Origin: Dokdonella_A sp963775445
GTDB lineage: Bacteria; Pseudomonadota; Gammaproteobacteria; Xanthomonadales; Rhodanobacteraceae
Direction: 5' to 3'
NCBI GenBank assembly: GCA_963775445.1
Contig: CAVZIT010000004.1
Span: 1,860,001-1,924,000 of the forward strand
DNA: 64,000 nt
Positions 35,115 to 43,831 of this stretch are shown here, in pieces (within the stretch, counting starts at the first letter, position 1; each line of letters begins with the position of its first letter). The position numbers were made by a program, and so were the translations under genes. The notes below the pieces were generated by a model. It was given only the letters and a program-made list of their open reading frames with translations. It was not told the DNA's origin and ran no database searches.

Positions 35115-37058
35115 ATGGCTCAATGTCTCACGCGGCATCAGTTCGAATTCACCAGCGTCGCGTGCACGGTTGCGGTGCTGGTGCATGTTGCACGCTTGCC
35201 GGCCTGGTTGAGTGCGGCTGTGCTTGTGGTGATTCCGTTGCGCGCTTGGGGACGTCGTCGGAGTGCGGGACCGGTTGGCGCCTGGCTGCGCCTGCCACTT
35301 GCCGGTCTGTTGTTGATCGCGATCCTGTTGCATTACGGAAACGTGTTTGGACGCGAAGCCGGCAGTGCGCTCGCCGTCGGGCTGCTCGCGCTCAAATTGC
35401 TGGAGGCCGAGCGCGCGAGGGACGCGCGCGTCGCGGTCGCGTTTGCCGCGTTTGTCATGATGAGTGCGCTCTTGTTCACACAGAGCCTGTTGTTCACTCT
35501 TTCCCTTTGCGTGGCGCTTGCGCTGTTGCTCGCCGCGCTCGTGGCGCTCCAGCCGGCGCCAGCGGATCCCTGCCATCCATTGCGCAACGAGCTTCGGCTC
35601 GGGGCGTGCGTGCTCGCCGCGGGAGTGCCACTTGCCATCGCCGGATTCTTGCTGGTACCGCGACTCAGTTCGCCGCTTTGGGGTGCACCCAGCGATGATG
35701 CACTCGCACGTACCGGCCTCGGCGATCGCATGACGCCGGGATCGATCAGCGAGTTGCTGATCGACGACTCACCGGCACTGCGCGTTCACTTCGAGGGCGC
35801 GGTGCCGCCTCCGGCCGCACGCTATTTTCGCGCCATCGTGTTGTGGGATTTCGATGGCAGTTCGTGGACGCGCGGACGCGCGCACAACTACCTGCGTCCG
35901 GAACCCGTGCAATCCAGATCCGCCGTGTTGGCCGCCACGATTACGTTGGAGCCGACCGATCGGCACTGGTTGCCGGCCCTGGACCTGCCGCTTGGCGGAT
36001 CGGATGGCGTGCATCTGACATCGGATCATTCGCTCGTCGCACTGCGGCCGGTCGGACAGGTTCGTGAATATCGCAGCACCTCGGTCATGAATTACATCCT
36101 CGCACCACGATTGAGCGACGATGAGCGACGCCGAGCCCTTGCATTGCCGGCGGGCTTCGATCCGGAGTCACGCGCACTCGCGCAAGATTGGCGTGCCGAG
36201 GGGCGCGATGATGCAGCGATCGTGCGTGCCGCGCTCGAGCTGTTCCATTCGAGTTTCGCTTATACCCTTTCTCCACCTGAACTCGGTCGCGACTCGGTCG
36301 ACGATTTCCTTTTCTCGACCCGCGCTGGATTTTGCGAACACTTCGCCTCGGCGTTCACCTTCCTGATGCGGGCTGCGGGCATCCCCTCGCGCATCGTCAC
36401 GGGATACCAGGGCGGCTGGTGGAGCGCTGCGGGCGACTACCTCCTGATACGCCAATCGGATGCGCACGCGTGGTCCGAAGTCTGGTTTGCCGGTCGCGGC
36501 TGGGTGCGCATCGACCCGACCGCCGCGGTCAGCCCGGCGCGCGTGGACTTGGGCGCTGCCGCCGCGAATGGCAGTCCGGTCTGGTATCAATCGGGATGGC
36601 TGCGGACGCTGCGCAATCGCCTCGATCTGGTCAATCGGGTCTGGACCGAATCGGTCGTCCAGTTCAATGCCTTGCGCCAGCGACATCTGCTGACGCCGTT
36701 CGGCGAAGAGACCTTGCGTCAGCGCGACCTCCTGCTCGGCTTGGCAGTCGCGCTTGGAACAATGCTCGCAGCTGCAACCCTGTGGGCCATGCATGACTCC
36801 AAACGCCACCGCGGCGACCGCCTCGATCGGGCCTGGGATCGCCTGGGCAGGCGCCTCGAGCGGCACGGCATTCCGCGCAAGGCGCATGAAGGTCCGCTCG
36901 ATTTTCTTGCGCGGGTTCGGACGGACTCGCCGGACATGGCCGATTCTGTGACCGAATTGGTCCAGACCTACGTGGACTTGAGATATGGCAACCATCTGCC
37001 CGCGGCAGAACGCGTCAAGCGTTTTGCATCCTCCGTGCGAGATCTCCCGCGCTCATAG
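35115..37058 (+). CDS. tgpA: TgpA-like transglutaminase-domain membrane protein
   Basis: 647 aa from the ATG at 35115, 2 nt after the DUF58 stop. About five N-terminal membrane helices (roughly 10-190), a periplasmic region, a transglutaminase core, then a further helix (about 550) and a C-terminal tail. The catalytic triad is Cys407 in GFCEHFAS, His in SDAHAWSEVW and Asp in RIDPTAA. Known: P. aeruginosa TgpA is an essential periplasmic transglutaminase; the substrate is not established. Confidence 0.9.
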   Translation: MAQCLTRHQFEFTSVACTVAVLVHVARLPAWLSAAVLVVIPLRAWGRRRSAGPVGAWLRLPLAGLLLIAILLHYGNVFGREAGSALAVGLLALKLLEAERARDARVAVAFAAFVMMSALLFTQSLLFTLSLCVALALLLAALVALQPAPADPCHPLRNELRLGACVLAAGVPLAIAGFLLVPRLSSPLWGAPSDDALARTGLGDRMTPGSISELLIDDSPALRVHFEGAVPPPAARYFRAIVLWDFDGSSWTRGRAHNYLRPEPVQSRSAVLAATITLEPTDRHWLPALDLPLGGSDGVHLTSDHSLVALRPVGQVREYRSTSVMNYILAPRLSDDERRRALALPAGFDPESRALAQDWRAEGRDDAAIVRAALELFHSSFAYTLSPPELGRDSVDDFLFSTRAGFCEHFASAFTFLMRAAGIPSRIVTGYQGGWWSAAGDYLLIRQSDAHAWSEVWFAGRGWVRIDPTAAVSPARVDLGAAAANGSPVWYQSGWLRTLRNRLDLVNRVWTESVVQFNALRQRHLLTPFGEETLRQRDLLLGLAVALGTMLAAATLWAMHDSKRHRGDRLDRAWDRLGRRLERHGIPRKAHEGPLDFLARVRTDSPDMADSVTELVQTYVDLRYGNHLPAAERVKRFASSVRDLPRS

Positions 37059-37213
37059 TGCGCACATGAGCGAACGTTGAACGGGTCACGCAGCTGACGC
37101 AACGGAAGGCCATGCCAAGCCGTCTGATCTTTTTCAGTTGACCCTCGAAAAACGACGCTGCAACCATCATGTGCAAAGACATGTCGAATGAAACCACATC
37201 GCGAGGCCAATCC

Positions 37214-37795
37214 ATGCGCAACATGATACTGCTCACCTTGGTTGCCGCAGGCATTGCATCCTGTGCCACCGTGCCGGCCCCGTTGCAGGGACAATTCACA
37301 CCCGTGAGTCCGGGTGAAATCGCAAAAGCCAACAGCACGGGTCAGGTTGTGCGTTGGGGTGGCGACATCATCACGGTGAAGCCAAAAGCAGACGAGACCT
37401 GTTTCGAGATCCTCGATCGCGACTTGAACGCGATTGCAAGGCCGAGTCGGCGCGATACCAGCCATGGGCGGTTCATCGCCTGCCGCAGCGGTTTCTACGA
37501 TCCCGAGATCTTCAAAGCCGGGCGCGAAGCGACCGTGGTAGGCCACGTCACCGGTACGCAAACCGGCCGGGTGGGCGAATACGATTACACGTATCCAGTG
37601 GTCGCGGCCGATGCGATCTACCTGTGGCCAGAGCAACCAGTCTATCCGCGCGGCTACTACGACAACCCTTATTTCTACGATCCGTTCTGGGGCAGCGGGT
37701 TCTGGGGCTACGGTTCATTCGGCTGGGGACAGCCCGTAATTGTCGTGCCGCGTGGGCACTTCCACGCGCGGCCGCCGCCCCCGACGGGTCATTGA
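37214..37795 (+). CDS. slp: Slp family outer-membrane lipoprotein
   Basis: 193 aa from the ATG at 37214, with CGAGG upstream. Signal peptide with lipobox GIASC (mature Cys near 19). The Slp domain is followed by a Tyr/Gly/Trp/Phe-rich tail (GYYDNPYFYDPFWGSGFWGY) and a His/Pro-rich end. Known: Slp lipoproteins are starvation- or acid-induced in E. coli. The aromatic tail is longer than in E. coli Slp. Weak -35-like TTGACC lies upstream at about 37138. Confidence 0.87.
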   Translation: MRNMILLTLVAAGIASCATVPAPLQGQFTPVSPGEIAKANSTGQVVRWGGDIITVKPKADETCFEILDRDLNAIARPSRRDTSHGRFIACRSGFYDPEIFKAGREATVVGHVTGTQTGRVGEYDYTYPVVAADAIYLWPEQPVYPRGYYDNPYFYDPFWGSGFWGYGSFGWGQPVIVVPRGHFHARPPPPTGH

Positions 37796-37936
37796 GACAC
37801 AGGCGAAGCTCGCGAAGTCTTGAGGGATTGTCGAAGTAGACAGCTACCTCTTTCCGGTTCGAGCAAGAAGCGCTCGACCGATTGGCAATCCCCCGAGCGC
37901 GCCGAACAAAGCTCCCGTCGCTGCACCTTAGTGGGG

Positions 37937-38290
37937 CTAACCGGGCGGCCAGTTCATTCTTCGGCCGGCCAGCAGGTGCAGGTGCAAATGGAACACTGTC
38001 TGGCCCCCGTCTGCGTTGCAGTTGATGACACAACGGAATCCGTCGTCGGCGAACCCTTGTTGTCGCGCATAACGCGTCGCTGCGAGGACAAGCTTCCCGA
38101 GCATCGCGGCGTCGTCTTCGTCAAGATCGTTGAGCGTCGCGACCGCGCGCTTGGGAATGAACAGGACGTGCACCGGCGCTTGCGGCTTGATATCGCGGAA
38201 CGCCAGTATCTCATCGTCCTCGTAGACGATATCCGACGGAATTTCACGTCGAATGATCTTGTCGAACAGCGTTTCGCCAGCGTCGCTCAT
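37937..38290 (-). CDS. hinT: HIT family purine nucleotide hydrolase (HinT-like)
   Basis: 117 aa from the ATG at 38290 (MSDAGETLFDKIIRREIPSD). The histidine triad is HLHLHLLAGR near the C-terminus, and HVLFIPKRAV precedes it. Known: HinT hydrolyses nucleoside phosphoramidates. Starts 4 nt after the recR stop. Confidence 0.94.
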   Translation of the reverse strand: MSDAGETLFDKIIRREIPSDIVYEDDEILAFRDIKPQAPVHVLFIPKRAVATLNDLDEDDAAMLGKLVLAATRYARQQGFADDGFRCVINCNADGGQTVFHLHLHLLAGRRMNWPPG

Positions 38291-38294
38291 GAGA

Positions 38295-38897
38295 CTACTC
38301 CAGTGTTTGTCGGCCGCCGAACGCATGCGCCAGCGTGCCGCGGTCGATGAATTCGAGTTCTCCGCCAAGCGGCACGCCGTGAGCCAGGCGGCTGGCACGC
38401 AGGTTTGCCGAGCGCGCCAGCTGCGCAAGCATGTGCGAGGTGGCTTCGCCCTCAACGGTGGGATTGGTCGCGATGATGAGTTCGCGCACTTCGCCCTCGG
38501 CGAGTCGCTGCGCCAACACATCGAGTCCGAGTTCCTTTGGACCCAGCCCATCGAGCGGCGACAGGCGGCCGAGCAGGACAAAATAGTGTCCGCGAAAGCC
38601 CGTAGCCTGCTCGATCGCCAGTTGATCCACCGGAGTTTCGACGACGCATAACTGACTGGGATCGCGCCCTGTATTTGCGCATAGCGCACAGATGGTCTGT
38701 TCACTGAAGGTGCGGCAGCGGGTGCAATTGCCGATGCGCTCGATCGCCACCTGCAAGCGCTCGGCCAATCGTCGGCCGCCTTCGCGGTCACGCTCGAGGA
38801 CGTGAAACGCCATGCGCTGGGCAGTCTTGGCTCCGACGCCCGGCAAGCAGCGCAGGGCCTCGACGAGCTCGACAAGCAGAGGAGACCCGGCGGACAT
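38295..38897 (-). CDS. recR: Recombination protein RecR
   Basis: 200 aa. Helix-hairpin-helix LPGVGAKTAQRMAFHVL, a four-Cys zinc site (CTRCRTFSEQTICALC) and the Toprim domain (VVETPVDQLAIEQ). Known: with RecF and RecO loads RecA at gaps. The order dnaX-ybaB-recR is conserved. Confidence 0.97.
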   Translation of the reverse strand: MSAGSPLLVELVEALRCLPGVGAKTAQRMAFHVLERDREGGRRLAERLQVAIERIGNCTRCRTFSEQTICALCANTGRDPSQLCVVETPVDQLAIEQATGFRGHYFVLLGRLSPLDGLGPKELGLDVLAQRLAEGEVRELIIATNPTVEGEATSHMLAQLARSANLRASRLAHGVPLGGELEFIDRGTLAHAFGGRQTLE

Positions 38898-38913
38898 ATT
38901 GACTCAGCAGCCT

Positions 38914-39237
38914 TCAGAACGGCAGTTTCAGGCCAGGTGGCAAGTTCATGCCCGCGGTGAGGCCGCCCATGCGTTCCTGCGTCAGCGCGGCGATCTTGTT
39001 GACCGCATCGTTGAATGCCGCGGCAATGAGATCCTCGGCCATCTCGGGATCGTCGGCGAAGGTCGGGCGATCCACGCTGACCCGGCGCACTTCATGCCGA
39101 CCCGTCATCACAACGCTGACCAGTCCGCCGCCGGCCTCGCCAGTCACCTCGGCGCTGGCCAGTTCTTCCTGCGCGCGCTTCATTTCTTCCTGCATGCGCT
39201 GCGCCTGCTGCATCAGGTTTGCGATCTGTCCTTTCAT
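38914..39237 (-). CDS. ybaB: YbaB/EbfC nucleoid-associated protein
   Basis: 107 aa from the ATG at 39237 (MKGQIANLMQQAQRMQEEM). A Met/Gln-rich helix, VTGEAGGGLVSVVMTG and a Gly/Met-rich C-terminus are typical. Known: dimeric DNA-binding protein between dnaX and recR in most bacteria. Confidence 0.96.
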   Translation of the reverse strand: MKGQIANLMQQAQRMQEEMKRAQEELASAEVTGEAGGGLVSVVMTGRHEVRRVSVDRPTFADDPEMAEDLIAAAFNDAVNKIAALTQERMGGLTAGMNLPPGLKLPF

Positions 39238-39307
39238 CGGGATACCTATCTGACGGAGTGACCCGGCGGGGAAGCACCGGCTTGCGTTTCTACGCGCTTT
39301 GGATTGA

Positions 39308-40966
39308 CTACGGATCGATCGGACGCACGGATTCGGGCAGCACACGCGCATCGAACGTATCGATGAGCGATTGCACAACCGGATCCTTGCGCAGCGCCGC
39401 CTCGGCCGCAGCGCGCCGTGCGCATGCGGCCCTGTCACGCTTGTCGGCAGGCGTTTCCACTGCCGCCCCGGCGCGCTCGAACCTTACACGGATATTTCGG
39501 CCCAGGACGTCACCGATCCCTTGTTCGAGCTGCTCGACCAGCGGGTCTGCAGCAAGATGCTCATGGGCAGCCTTGAGTCCGAGTCGCACGACTCCGCCTT
39601 CGATCGCGATCAGGGCTACATTTTGCGCCAGCTGCCCGGTTGCCCCTCGCAATTGGGCGCGTTCGATCAAGCCGGGCCAATCATCGTCCACCGGATCGTG
39701 GGCCACCGCCGTTTCCGGCTCTGGCGCCGACGACGATTTCGGTGTCGGACGTGACACGTGCGCAGGTGCCGACGAAGTTTCCCTTTGGCCGTTTCGCACC
39801 GGCGGCGAGGAGGCGATATTTGGCGATTCGTCCGCTTTGCCGGTCTGGCCGGGTTTGCCAGCAGGAGAAGCCATACGCGGCTCGGACTCGACGGCCGGAA
39901 CAAAAGCCAGCATGCGCAGCAACGCCATCTCGAACCCGACACGTGGCGTTGGCGCCAATGGCAGATCGCGGCGGCCGGTTATGGCGAACTGATACCACAG
40001 TTGCACGTCCGCCGGGTCCAGGCGTCCGGCCAGCGCCAGCAAAACGGCGTCCTCCTCGCTCGTCGCGGCGGCAACCAGTTGCAGAAGTTGCAAGCGGTGC
40101 AGCAAACCGGCGAGTTCATCGAGAACCTGCGAGAAATCCGGTGCGAATTCGGCGATGCGGTCGATCTCCCCCAGCAGCCCCGCCCCATCGCCGGCAGCCA
40201 GCGCGTCGAGCAGCAGTCGCACCTTGCCCCGCTCAACGGTGCCGAGCATGGCGTGGACACTTGCCGCGTCCAGCGCACCATCGCCATGCGCAATGGCCTG
40301 ATCGAGCAGCGACAATCCGTCGCGCAACGACCCGTCGGCGGCTCGCGCAAGAGTCTCGAGTGCTTCTTCGTCATGCGATACGGATTCGGCAATCAGGATC
40401 GAGCGCATCTGTCCGGCGATCTGATCGGGCGTGAGGCGTTTGAGATTGAACTTGATGCAGCGTGACAGCACGGTCACCGGAAGTTTCTGCGGGTCCGTGG
40501 TCGCGAGCAGGAATTTCACATGCGGCGGTGGCTCCTCCAGCGTCTTCAACAAGGCGTTGAAGGCGCTCTTGGAGAGCATGTGCACCTCATCGATCAAGTA
40601 AACCTTGTAACGCCCCCGCGTGGGCGCGTACTGGGCGTTGTCGATCAAATCGCGCACATTGTCGATGCCGGTGTTGCTGGCGGCGTCGATTTCGAGCAGA
40701 TCCATGAAGCGCCCCGCATCAATCTCCGTGCACGGACCGCATTCACCGCAAGGCGTCGAGGTAGGTCCGCGTTCGCAGTTGAGCGATTTCGCAAATATTC
40801 GGGCGATGGTGGTCTTGCCGATTCCGCGCGTGCCCGTGAACAGGAATGCGTGATGGATCCGATTACCGTCAAGCGCATGCGACAGCGCCCGCACCACGTG
40901 TTCCTGGCCAACCAATTCGGAAAAGCGGCGTGGACGCCATTTGCGGGCAAGAGCTTGGTAGGACAT
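39308..40966 (-). CDS. dnaX: DNA polymerase III tau subunit
   Basis: 552 aa. P-loop TGTRGIGKTT, zinc site CERGPTSTPCGECGPC, DEVHMLS and LLKTLEEPPPHVKFLLAT. The C-terminal part (from about 365) holds a Pro/Ser/Ala linker and the polymerase-binding region. Known: tau organises the replisome and the clamp loader with delta'. No A-rich slippery heptamer was seen where E. coli frameshifts to make gamma, so gamma synthesis by that route is not supported. Confidence 0.96.
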   Translation of the reverse strand: MSYQALARKWRPRRFSELVGQEHVVRALSHALDGNRIHHAFLFTGTRGIGKTTIARIFAKSLNCERGPTSTPCGECGPCTEIDAGRFMDLLEIDAASNTGIDNVRDLIDNAQYAPTRGRYKVYLIDEVHMLSKSAFNALLKTLEEPPPHVKFLLATTDPQKLPVTVLSRCIKFNLKRLTPDQIAGQMRSILIAESVSHDEEALETLARAADGSLRDGLSLLDQAIAHGDGALDAASVHAMLGTVERGKVRLLLDALAAGDGAGLLGEIDRIAEFAPDFSQVLDELAGLLHRLQLLQLVAAATSEEDAVLLALAGRLDPADVQLWYQFAITGRRDLPLAPTPRVGFEMALLRMLAFVPAVESEPRMASPAGKPGQTGKADESPNIASSPPVRNGQRETSSAPAHVSRPTPKSSSAPEPETAVAHDPVDDDWPGLIERAQLRGATGQLAQNVALIAIEGGVVRLGLKAAHEHLAADPLVEQLEQGIGDVLGRNIRVRFERAGAAVETPADKRDRAACARRAAAEAALRKDPVVQSLIDTFDARVLPESVRPIDP

Positions 40967-41036
40967 CGGGCGTTCCGGGGGATGAGGACCGATTGTGCCA
41001 ACTTATCGGCGATCTGACCAAGTTCAACGCGTCCGC

Positions 41037-41074
41037 TTGTCTGAAATTGGCTCGCCGGGTATTCTCCGCGCCCC
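41037..41074 (+). promoter_or_regulatory. Stable-RNA type promoter in front of the degenerate tRNA-Ser copy
   Basis: -35 TTGTCT at 41037-41042, 17-bp spacer, -10 TATTCT at 41060-41065, then a GC-rich discriminator CCGCGCCCC. The 21-bp stretch from the -10 onward recurs exactly at 41327. A degenerate tRNA-Ser begins 71 nt after the -10 start. Confidence 0.6.
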
Positions 41075-41130
41075 GCAAGTCAGAGCGGAAAGTGCTTGGA
41101 ATACGCAGCAAGCACGAAGCCGATCATTGC

Positions 41131-41203
41131 GGCGGGGTGTCCGAGCGGTTGAAAGAGCGCCCGGAAAGAGTGTATTCGGCTTATCCCCGTATCGCGGGTT
41201 CGA
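41131..41203 (+). pseudogene. Degenerate, 3'-truncated tRNA-Ser copy
   Basis: Seen: GGTGTCCGAGCGGTTGAA and the later TATCGCGGGTTCGA match the intact tRNA-Ser at 41402, with substitutions and a small gap in the anticodon arm between them. Homology stops right after TTCGA; the acceptor 3' strand and CCA are missing (ACAAAAATG follows), so the cloverleaf cannot close. It retains its own promoter. Confidence 0.75.
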
Positions 41204-41303
41204 CAAAAATGCCTGGCGATTTTGGACAGCCGCAGGCCGGCCCCGAAAGTGCGCAGCGCGCAGGTGCGACGCCCTGGATGGGTAGAGCAATCCCGCCCAG
41301 CGC

Positions 41304-41340
41304 TTGAGTGCCACCACCGCGCCTAGTATTCTCCGCGCCC
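41304..41340 (+). promoter_or_regulatory. Promoter of the intact tRNA-Ser gene
   Basis: -35 TTGAGT at 41304-41309, 17-bp spacer, -10 TATTCT at 41327-41332, discriminator CCGCGCCCC. GC-rich discriminators are typical of stringently controlled tRNA and rRNA promoters. The tRNA begins 75 nt after the -10 start. Confidence 0.65.
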
Positions 41341-41401
41341 CGCAAGTGGATATGGGGACGGCGCAACACAACGAGCGCGCCGGCGCAAGACCAAACAATG
41401 T

Positions 41402-41493
41402 GGAGAGGTGTCCGAGCGGTTGAAGGAGCACGCCTGGAAAGTGTGTATACGGTTTATCCCGTATCGCGGGTTCGAATCCCGCCCTCTCCGCCA
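41402..41493 (+). tRNA. tRNA-Ser (GGA)
   Basis: 92 nt with encoded CCA. Acceptor GGAGAGG pairs with CCTCTCC; anticodon stem CACGC/GTGTG encloses loop CTGGAAA (anticodon GGA); a long class II variable arm and T arm GCGGG-TTCGAAT-CCCGC follow. It closely resembles E. coli tRNA-Ser(GGA) and decodes UCC/UCU. Confidence 0.97.
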
Positions 41494-41678
41494 ACACAAA
41501 CCACTCCAAGCGGGCCCGCTCCCGCACTGGAGCTCGCGAGCCGCACTTCGTGCGCGGCAGCCCTCGCCGCGAGAAAGGCCCTGACGCGCTTCGTATCACG
41601 CCGCTGCTCGCTTTCACAATTCAATCATCATCCGCCCGCTACTCTTCACATTCCTGAACGAAATGTACTGGAGCGGGA
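41494..41678. other. Region after tRNA-Ser without a recognisable gene
   Basis: 185 nt with no tRNA or family-like frame. A short palindrome GCGGGCCCGC lies about 20 nt after the tRNA but has no T-tract. A ribosome-binding-like GGAGCGGG immediately precedes the gene fragment at 41679. Confidence 0.4.
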
Positions 41679-41918
41679 ATGAGCATCCATGAAGAGCAGG
41701 CCGGGCTGGTTCTCCCGATCGAGGACAACGCGGGCATCGCCGAGATGGTCGGCAGTTTTCTATAACGCGCGAGCTATGCAGTCGATTGCGCGTCAGATAG
41801 CGTGACTGGCCTCCATACGTCGGACACAACCGAGCCGGTGGACGTCAATGGCGTGACGTTCACGTTCCCCGACAACGATAATCCCGGTGCATTCGACAAC
41901 GTCGTGAGCGGTCCCTGA
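41679..41918 (+). pseudogene. Response-regulator receiver fragment with internal stop, fused to an unrelated tail
   Basis: Seen: from the ATG at 41679 the translation begins with a receiver-domain N-terminus, V-L-P-I-E-D-N-A-G-I-A-E-M-V, then meets an in-frame TAA at 41763-41765. The same frame continues with YAVDCASDSVTGLH, exactly the next part of a receiver domain, to about 41813. After that the sequence (TEPVDVNGVTFTFPDNDNPG) no longer resembles a response regulator and ends at a TGA at 41918, followed by a strong terminator. Inference: debris of two genes joined by deletion, the second perhaps a secreted protein's C-terminus. Confidence 0.7.
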
Positions 41919-41931
41919 TGCGTGATTCGAG

Positions 41932-41966
41932 AGCGCGGCGCCGGTGTCCGGCGCCGCGCTTTTTTA
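41932..41966 (+). terminator. Strong intrinsic terminator
   Basis: Perfect 13-bp stem (AGCGCGGCGCCGG and its complement) with loop TGT, followed by TTTTTA. It lies 13 nt after the stop of the chimeric pseudogene, marking the true 3' end of the gene whose tail survives there. Confidence 0.9.
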
Positions 41967-42103
41967 TTGGGCGTGTCACGCGCAAAGTCACGCGCGCCGG
42001 CCTCTTCTGTACGCGGATCGGTTGTCGCGTGCTGGCACGGTAGTGCCTCGGGGCGCTATCTTGGACTCTGGGGAAACCGTGTCTTATCCGCCGGAGTACC
42101 GAC

Positions 42104-43060
42104 ATGCTGACCGTGGTGAGCGCGCAAACCGGAAAACAGTCCGGCCCGAATCTGTCCGACTCGCCATCGGACCCGGTCTGGTATGACCTCGAGGATCCTT
42201 CAAGCGACGAGATACAACAAGTCGAGTCGGCTACGAAACTCAAGGTTCCATGCCGCGAGCAGATCAATGCACTCGGCTTGTCCAACCACAACCGGATCGG
42301 TCAGACCAACCTGCACCTGCACATGGCGTTGTATCCCGATGGAGACGAGTCCCCGGGATGTTCTCCTCTCGGGCTGGTGATCAGTCCGGCAACCCTGCTG
42401 ACCGTGCGTTACGCAAAGTCGATGGCACTGGATCGCGCCATGAAAAACGTGCATGGGGAACCGTCGGTGTGTGGCGCCGATGCGTTCGCGACTCTGCTCG
42501 AAAGCCTTACCGACGATATCGCTGAACAGATGCAACATATCGCAACGGACATGACGAAGTTGTCCACGCGCGTTTTCGTGGAAGAACGACTGGATGCACG
42601 TGCGTTACGCCGTCTCATTCTGGAGGTCGGTCATCTCGAACGCCGCCTCACGCGTTATCGAACGTCGCAACTCGGCATGGCGCGCATGCTGGATTTCGTC
42701 GAGCACCGCGTACCGGAATGGATATCCGCAGCGACCAATCTTCGATTGAAAATCGCGGGCAACGACCTGAGGGCTCTCGACAAGTTCGATGAGCAGCTGA
42801 CCGACAAGCTGCAATTCCTGCTCGACGCGATCCTGGGTTTCATCACGACGGACCAGAACGGCGTGATGAAAGTCCTGACGATAGCTTCCGTCGTCACGGT
42901 TCCGCCGCTGATCCTCGCCGCGATCTGGGGCATGAATTTCAAGCATATGCCGGATCTGATACCGGTTTGGGCTTATCCCGCGGCGTTGCTCGCGATTGCA
43001 ATCAGCATCGTCGTGCCGCTCCTTTGGTTTCGCAAGCTCGGATGGCTGACCCGGGACTGA
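42104..43060 (+). CDS. corA: CorA family magnesium/cobalt transporter
   Basis: 318 aa; CGGAG precedes the ATG. A large cytoplasmic N-terminal domain with a long helical stalk leads to two C-terminal membrane helices (about 255-275 and 290-310) separated by the GMN signature in WGMNFKHMPDL. Known: pentameric Mg2+ channel gated by cytoplasmic Mg2+. Transcribed alone, starting 137 nt after the terminator. Confidence 0.94.
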   Translation: MLTVVSAQTGKQSGPNLSDSPSDPVWYDLEDPSSDEIQQVESATKLKVPCREQINALGLSNHNRIGQTNLHLHMALYPDGDESPGCSPLGLVISPATLLTVRYAKSMALDRAMKNVHGEPSVCGADAFATLLESLTDDIAEQMQHIATDMTKLSTRVFVEERLDARALRRLILEVGHLERRLTRYRTSQLGMARMLDFVEHRVPEWISAATNLRLKIAGNDLRALDKFDEQLTDKLQFLLDAILGFITTDQNGVMKVLTIASVVTVPPLILAAIWGMNFKHMPDLIPVWAYPAALLAIAISIVVPLLWFRKLGWLTRD

Positions 43061-43239
43061 TATGCAAACATTCCTCGAAACCGACAGCGACTCAGGCCCC
43101 GACGTTCCGGTGACTCGCGCGTCGCGGCGGATCAGGTAAACTCGTCATCGCGCATCGATGCTGGCGGTTCGCGCCGGCGAGTATCGATGTGTGCAGCCGA
43201 CTGCAACGTCCCTTCGGACGTCAATTTCGCGATTTTCAT

Positions 43240-43349
43240 GGTGGCTCCGTCGGTTCTCTCGCGACGATAGCTTGCAAACCCCGCCAGGTCCGGAAGGAAG
43301 CAACGGTAGCAGGCGATTCGGGCGCCGGGATGTGGCTGGCGGAGCCGCC
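43240..43349 (+). ncRNA. ffs: 4.5S signal recognition particle RNA
   Basis: About 110 nt. The ends pair (GGTGGCTCC with GGAGCCGCC) and the apical SRP hallmark CAGGTCCGGAAGGAAGCA is at 43285-43302, followed by a GGTAGCAGG segment. Known: it binds Ffh (domain IV) for cotranslational targeting. Size and layout match the small gammaproteobacterial form. Its 3' end is 3 nt from the stop of the convergent moaE. The upstream gap 43061-43239 holds no gene. Confidence 0.95.
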
Positions 43350-43352
43350 GCC

Positions 43353-43814
43353 TCACGGATCGATTGAGGGAGTCGCGGCCGGGCGTTCGTCCGCGACACC
43401 GACCGGATGCAGCCAGCCGGATTCCCCGTCGGCGTAGTGCTCGTTTTTCCATATCGGCACGCGGCGCTTGATCTCGTCAATGACATGGCGGCACGCGTCG
43501 AAGGCTGCCTCGCGATGATCGGCGCTGACTCCGACCCAGACAGCGAGTTCCCCCACGGCAAGATCGCCGATCCGATGCACACCTCTCGCTCCGCGCAGAG
43601 CGAAGCGCTCGATCGCCTCCTCGAGAATCGAATTGCCTTCGTCCAGTGCCAGTGGCGCATAGGCCTCGTATTCGAGGCGGCGTACTTCGCGCCCAGCATG
43701 GTGATCGCGCACCCATCCCTCGAACGTGACGCAGGCGCCCGCAGATGCGTGTTCGAGTATCTTTTTCTGAGCGTCGCTGTCGATCGCGTCCGCGCTCAAC
43801 TGAAACGTGTCCAT
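43353..43814 (-). CDS. moaE: Molybdopterin synthase catalytic subunit MoaE
   Basis: 153 aa from the ATG at 43814. EGWVRDHHAGREVRRLEYEA, HRIGDLAVGE and the active-site lysines in RRVPIWKNEHYADG. Known: inserts the dithiolene sulfurs into precursor Z with MoaD. Last gene of moaA-moaC-moaD-moaE; it converges on ffs with a 3-nt gap. Confidence 0.95.
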   Translation of the reverse strand: MDTFQLSADAIDSDAQKKILEHASAGACVTFEGWVRDHHAGREVRRLEYEAYAPLALDEGNSILEEAIERFALRGARGVHRIGDLAVGELAVWVGVSADHREAAFDACRHVIDEIKRRVPIWKNEHYADGESGWLHPVGVADERPAATPSIDP

Positions 43815-43831
43815 GCCGCTTGCCTGCTGCA

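Noticed and set aside
41131..41203. A second functional tRNA-Ser
   Set aside because: The acceptor and T-arm 3' strands are missing, so it is listed as a pseudogene.
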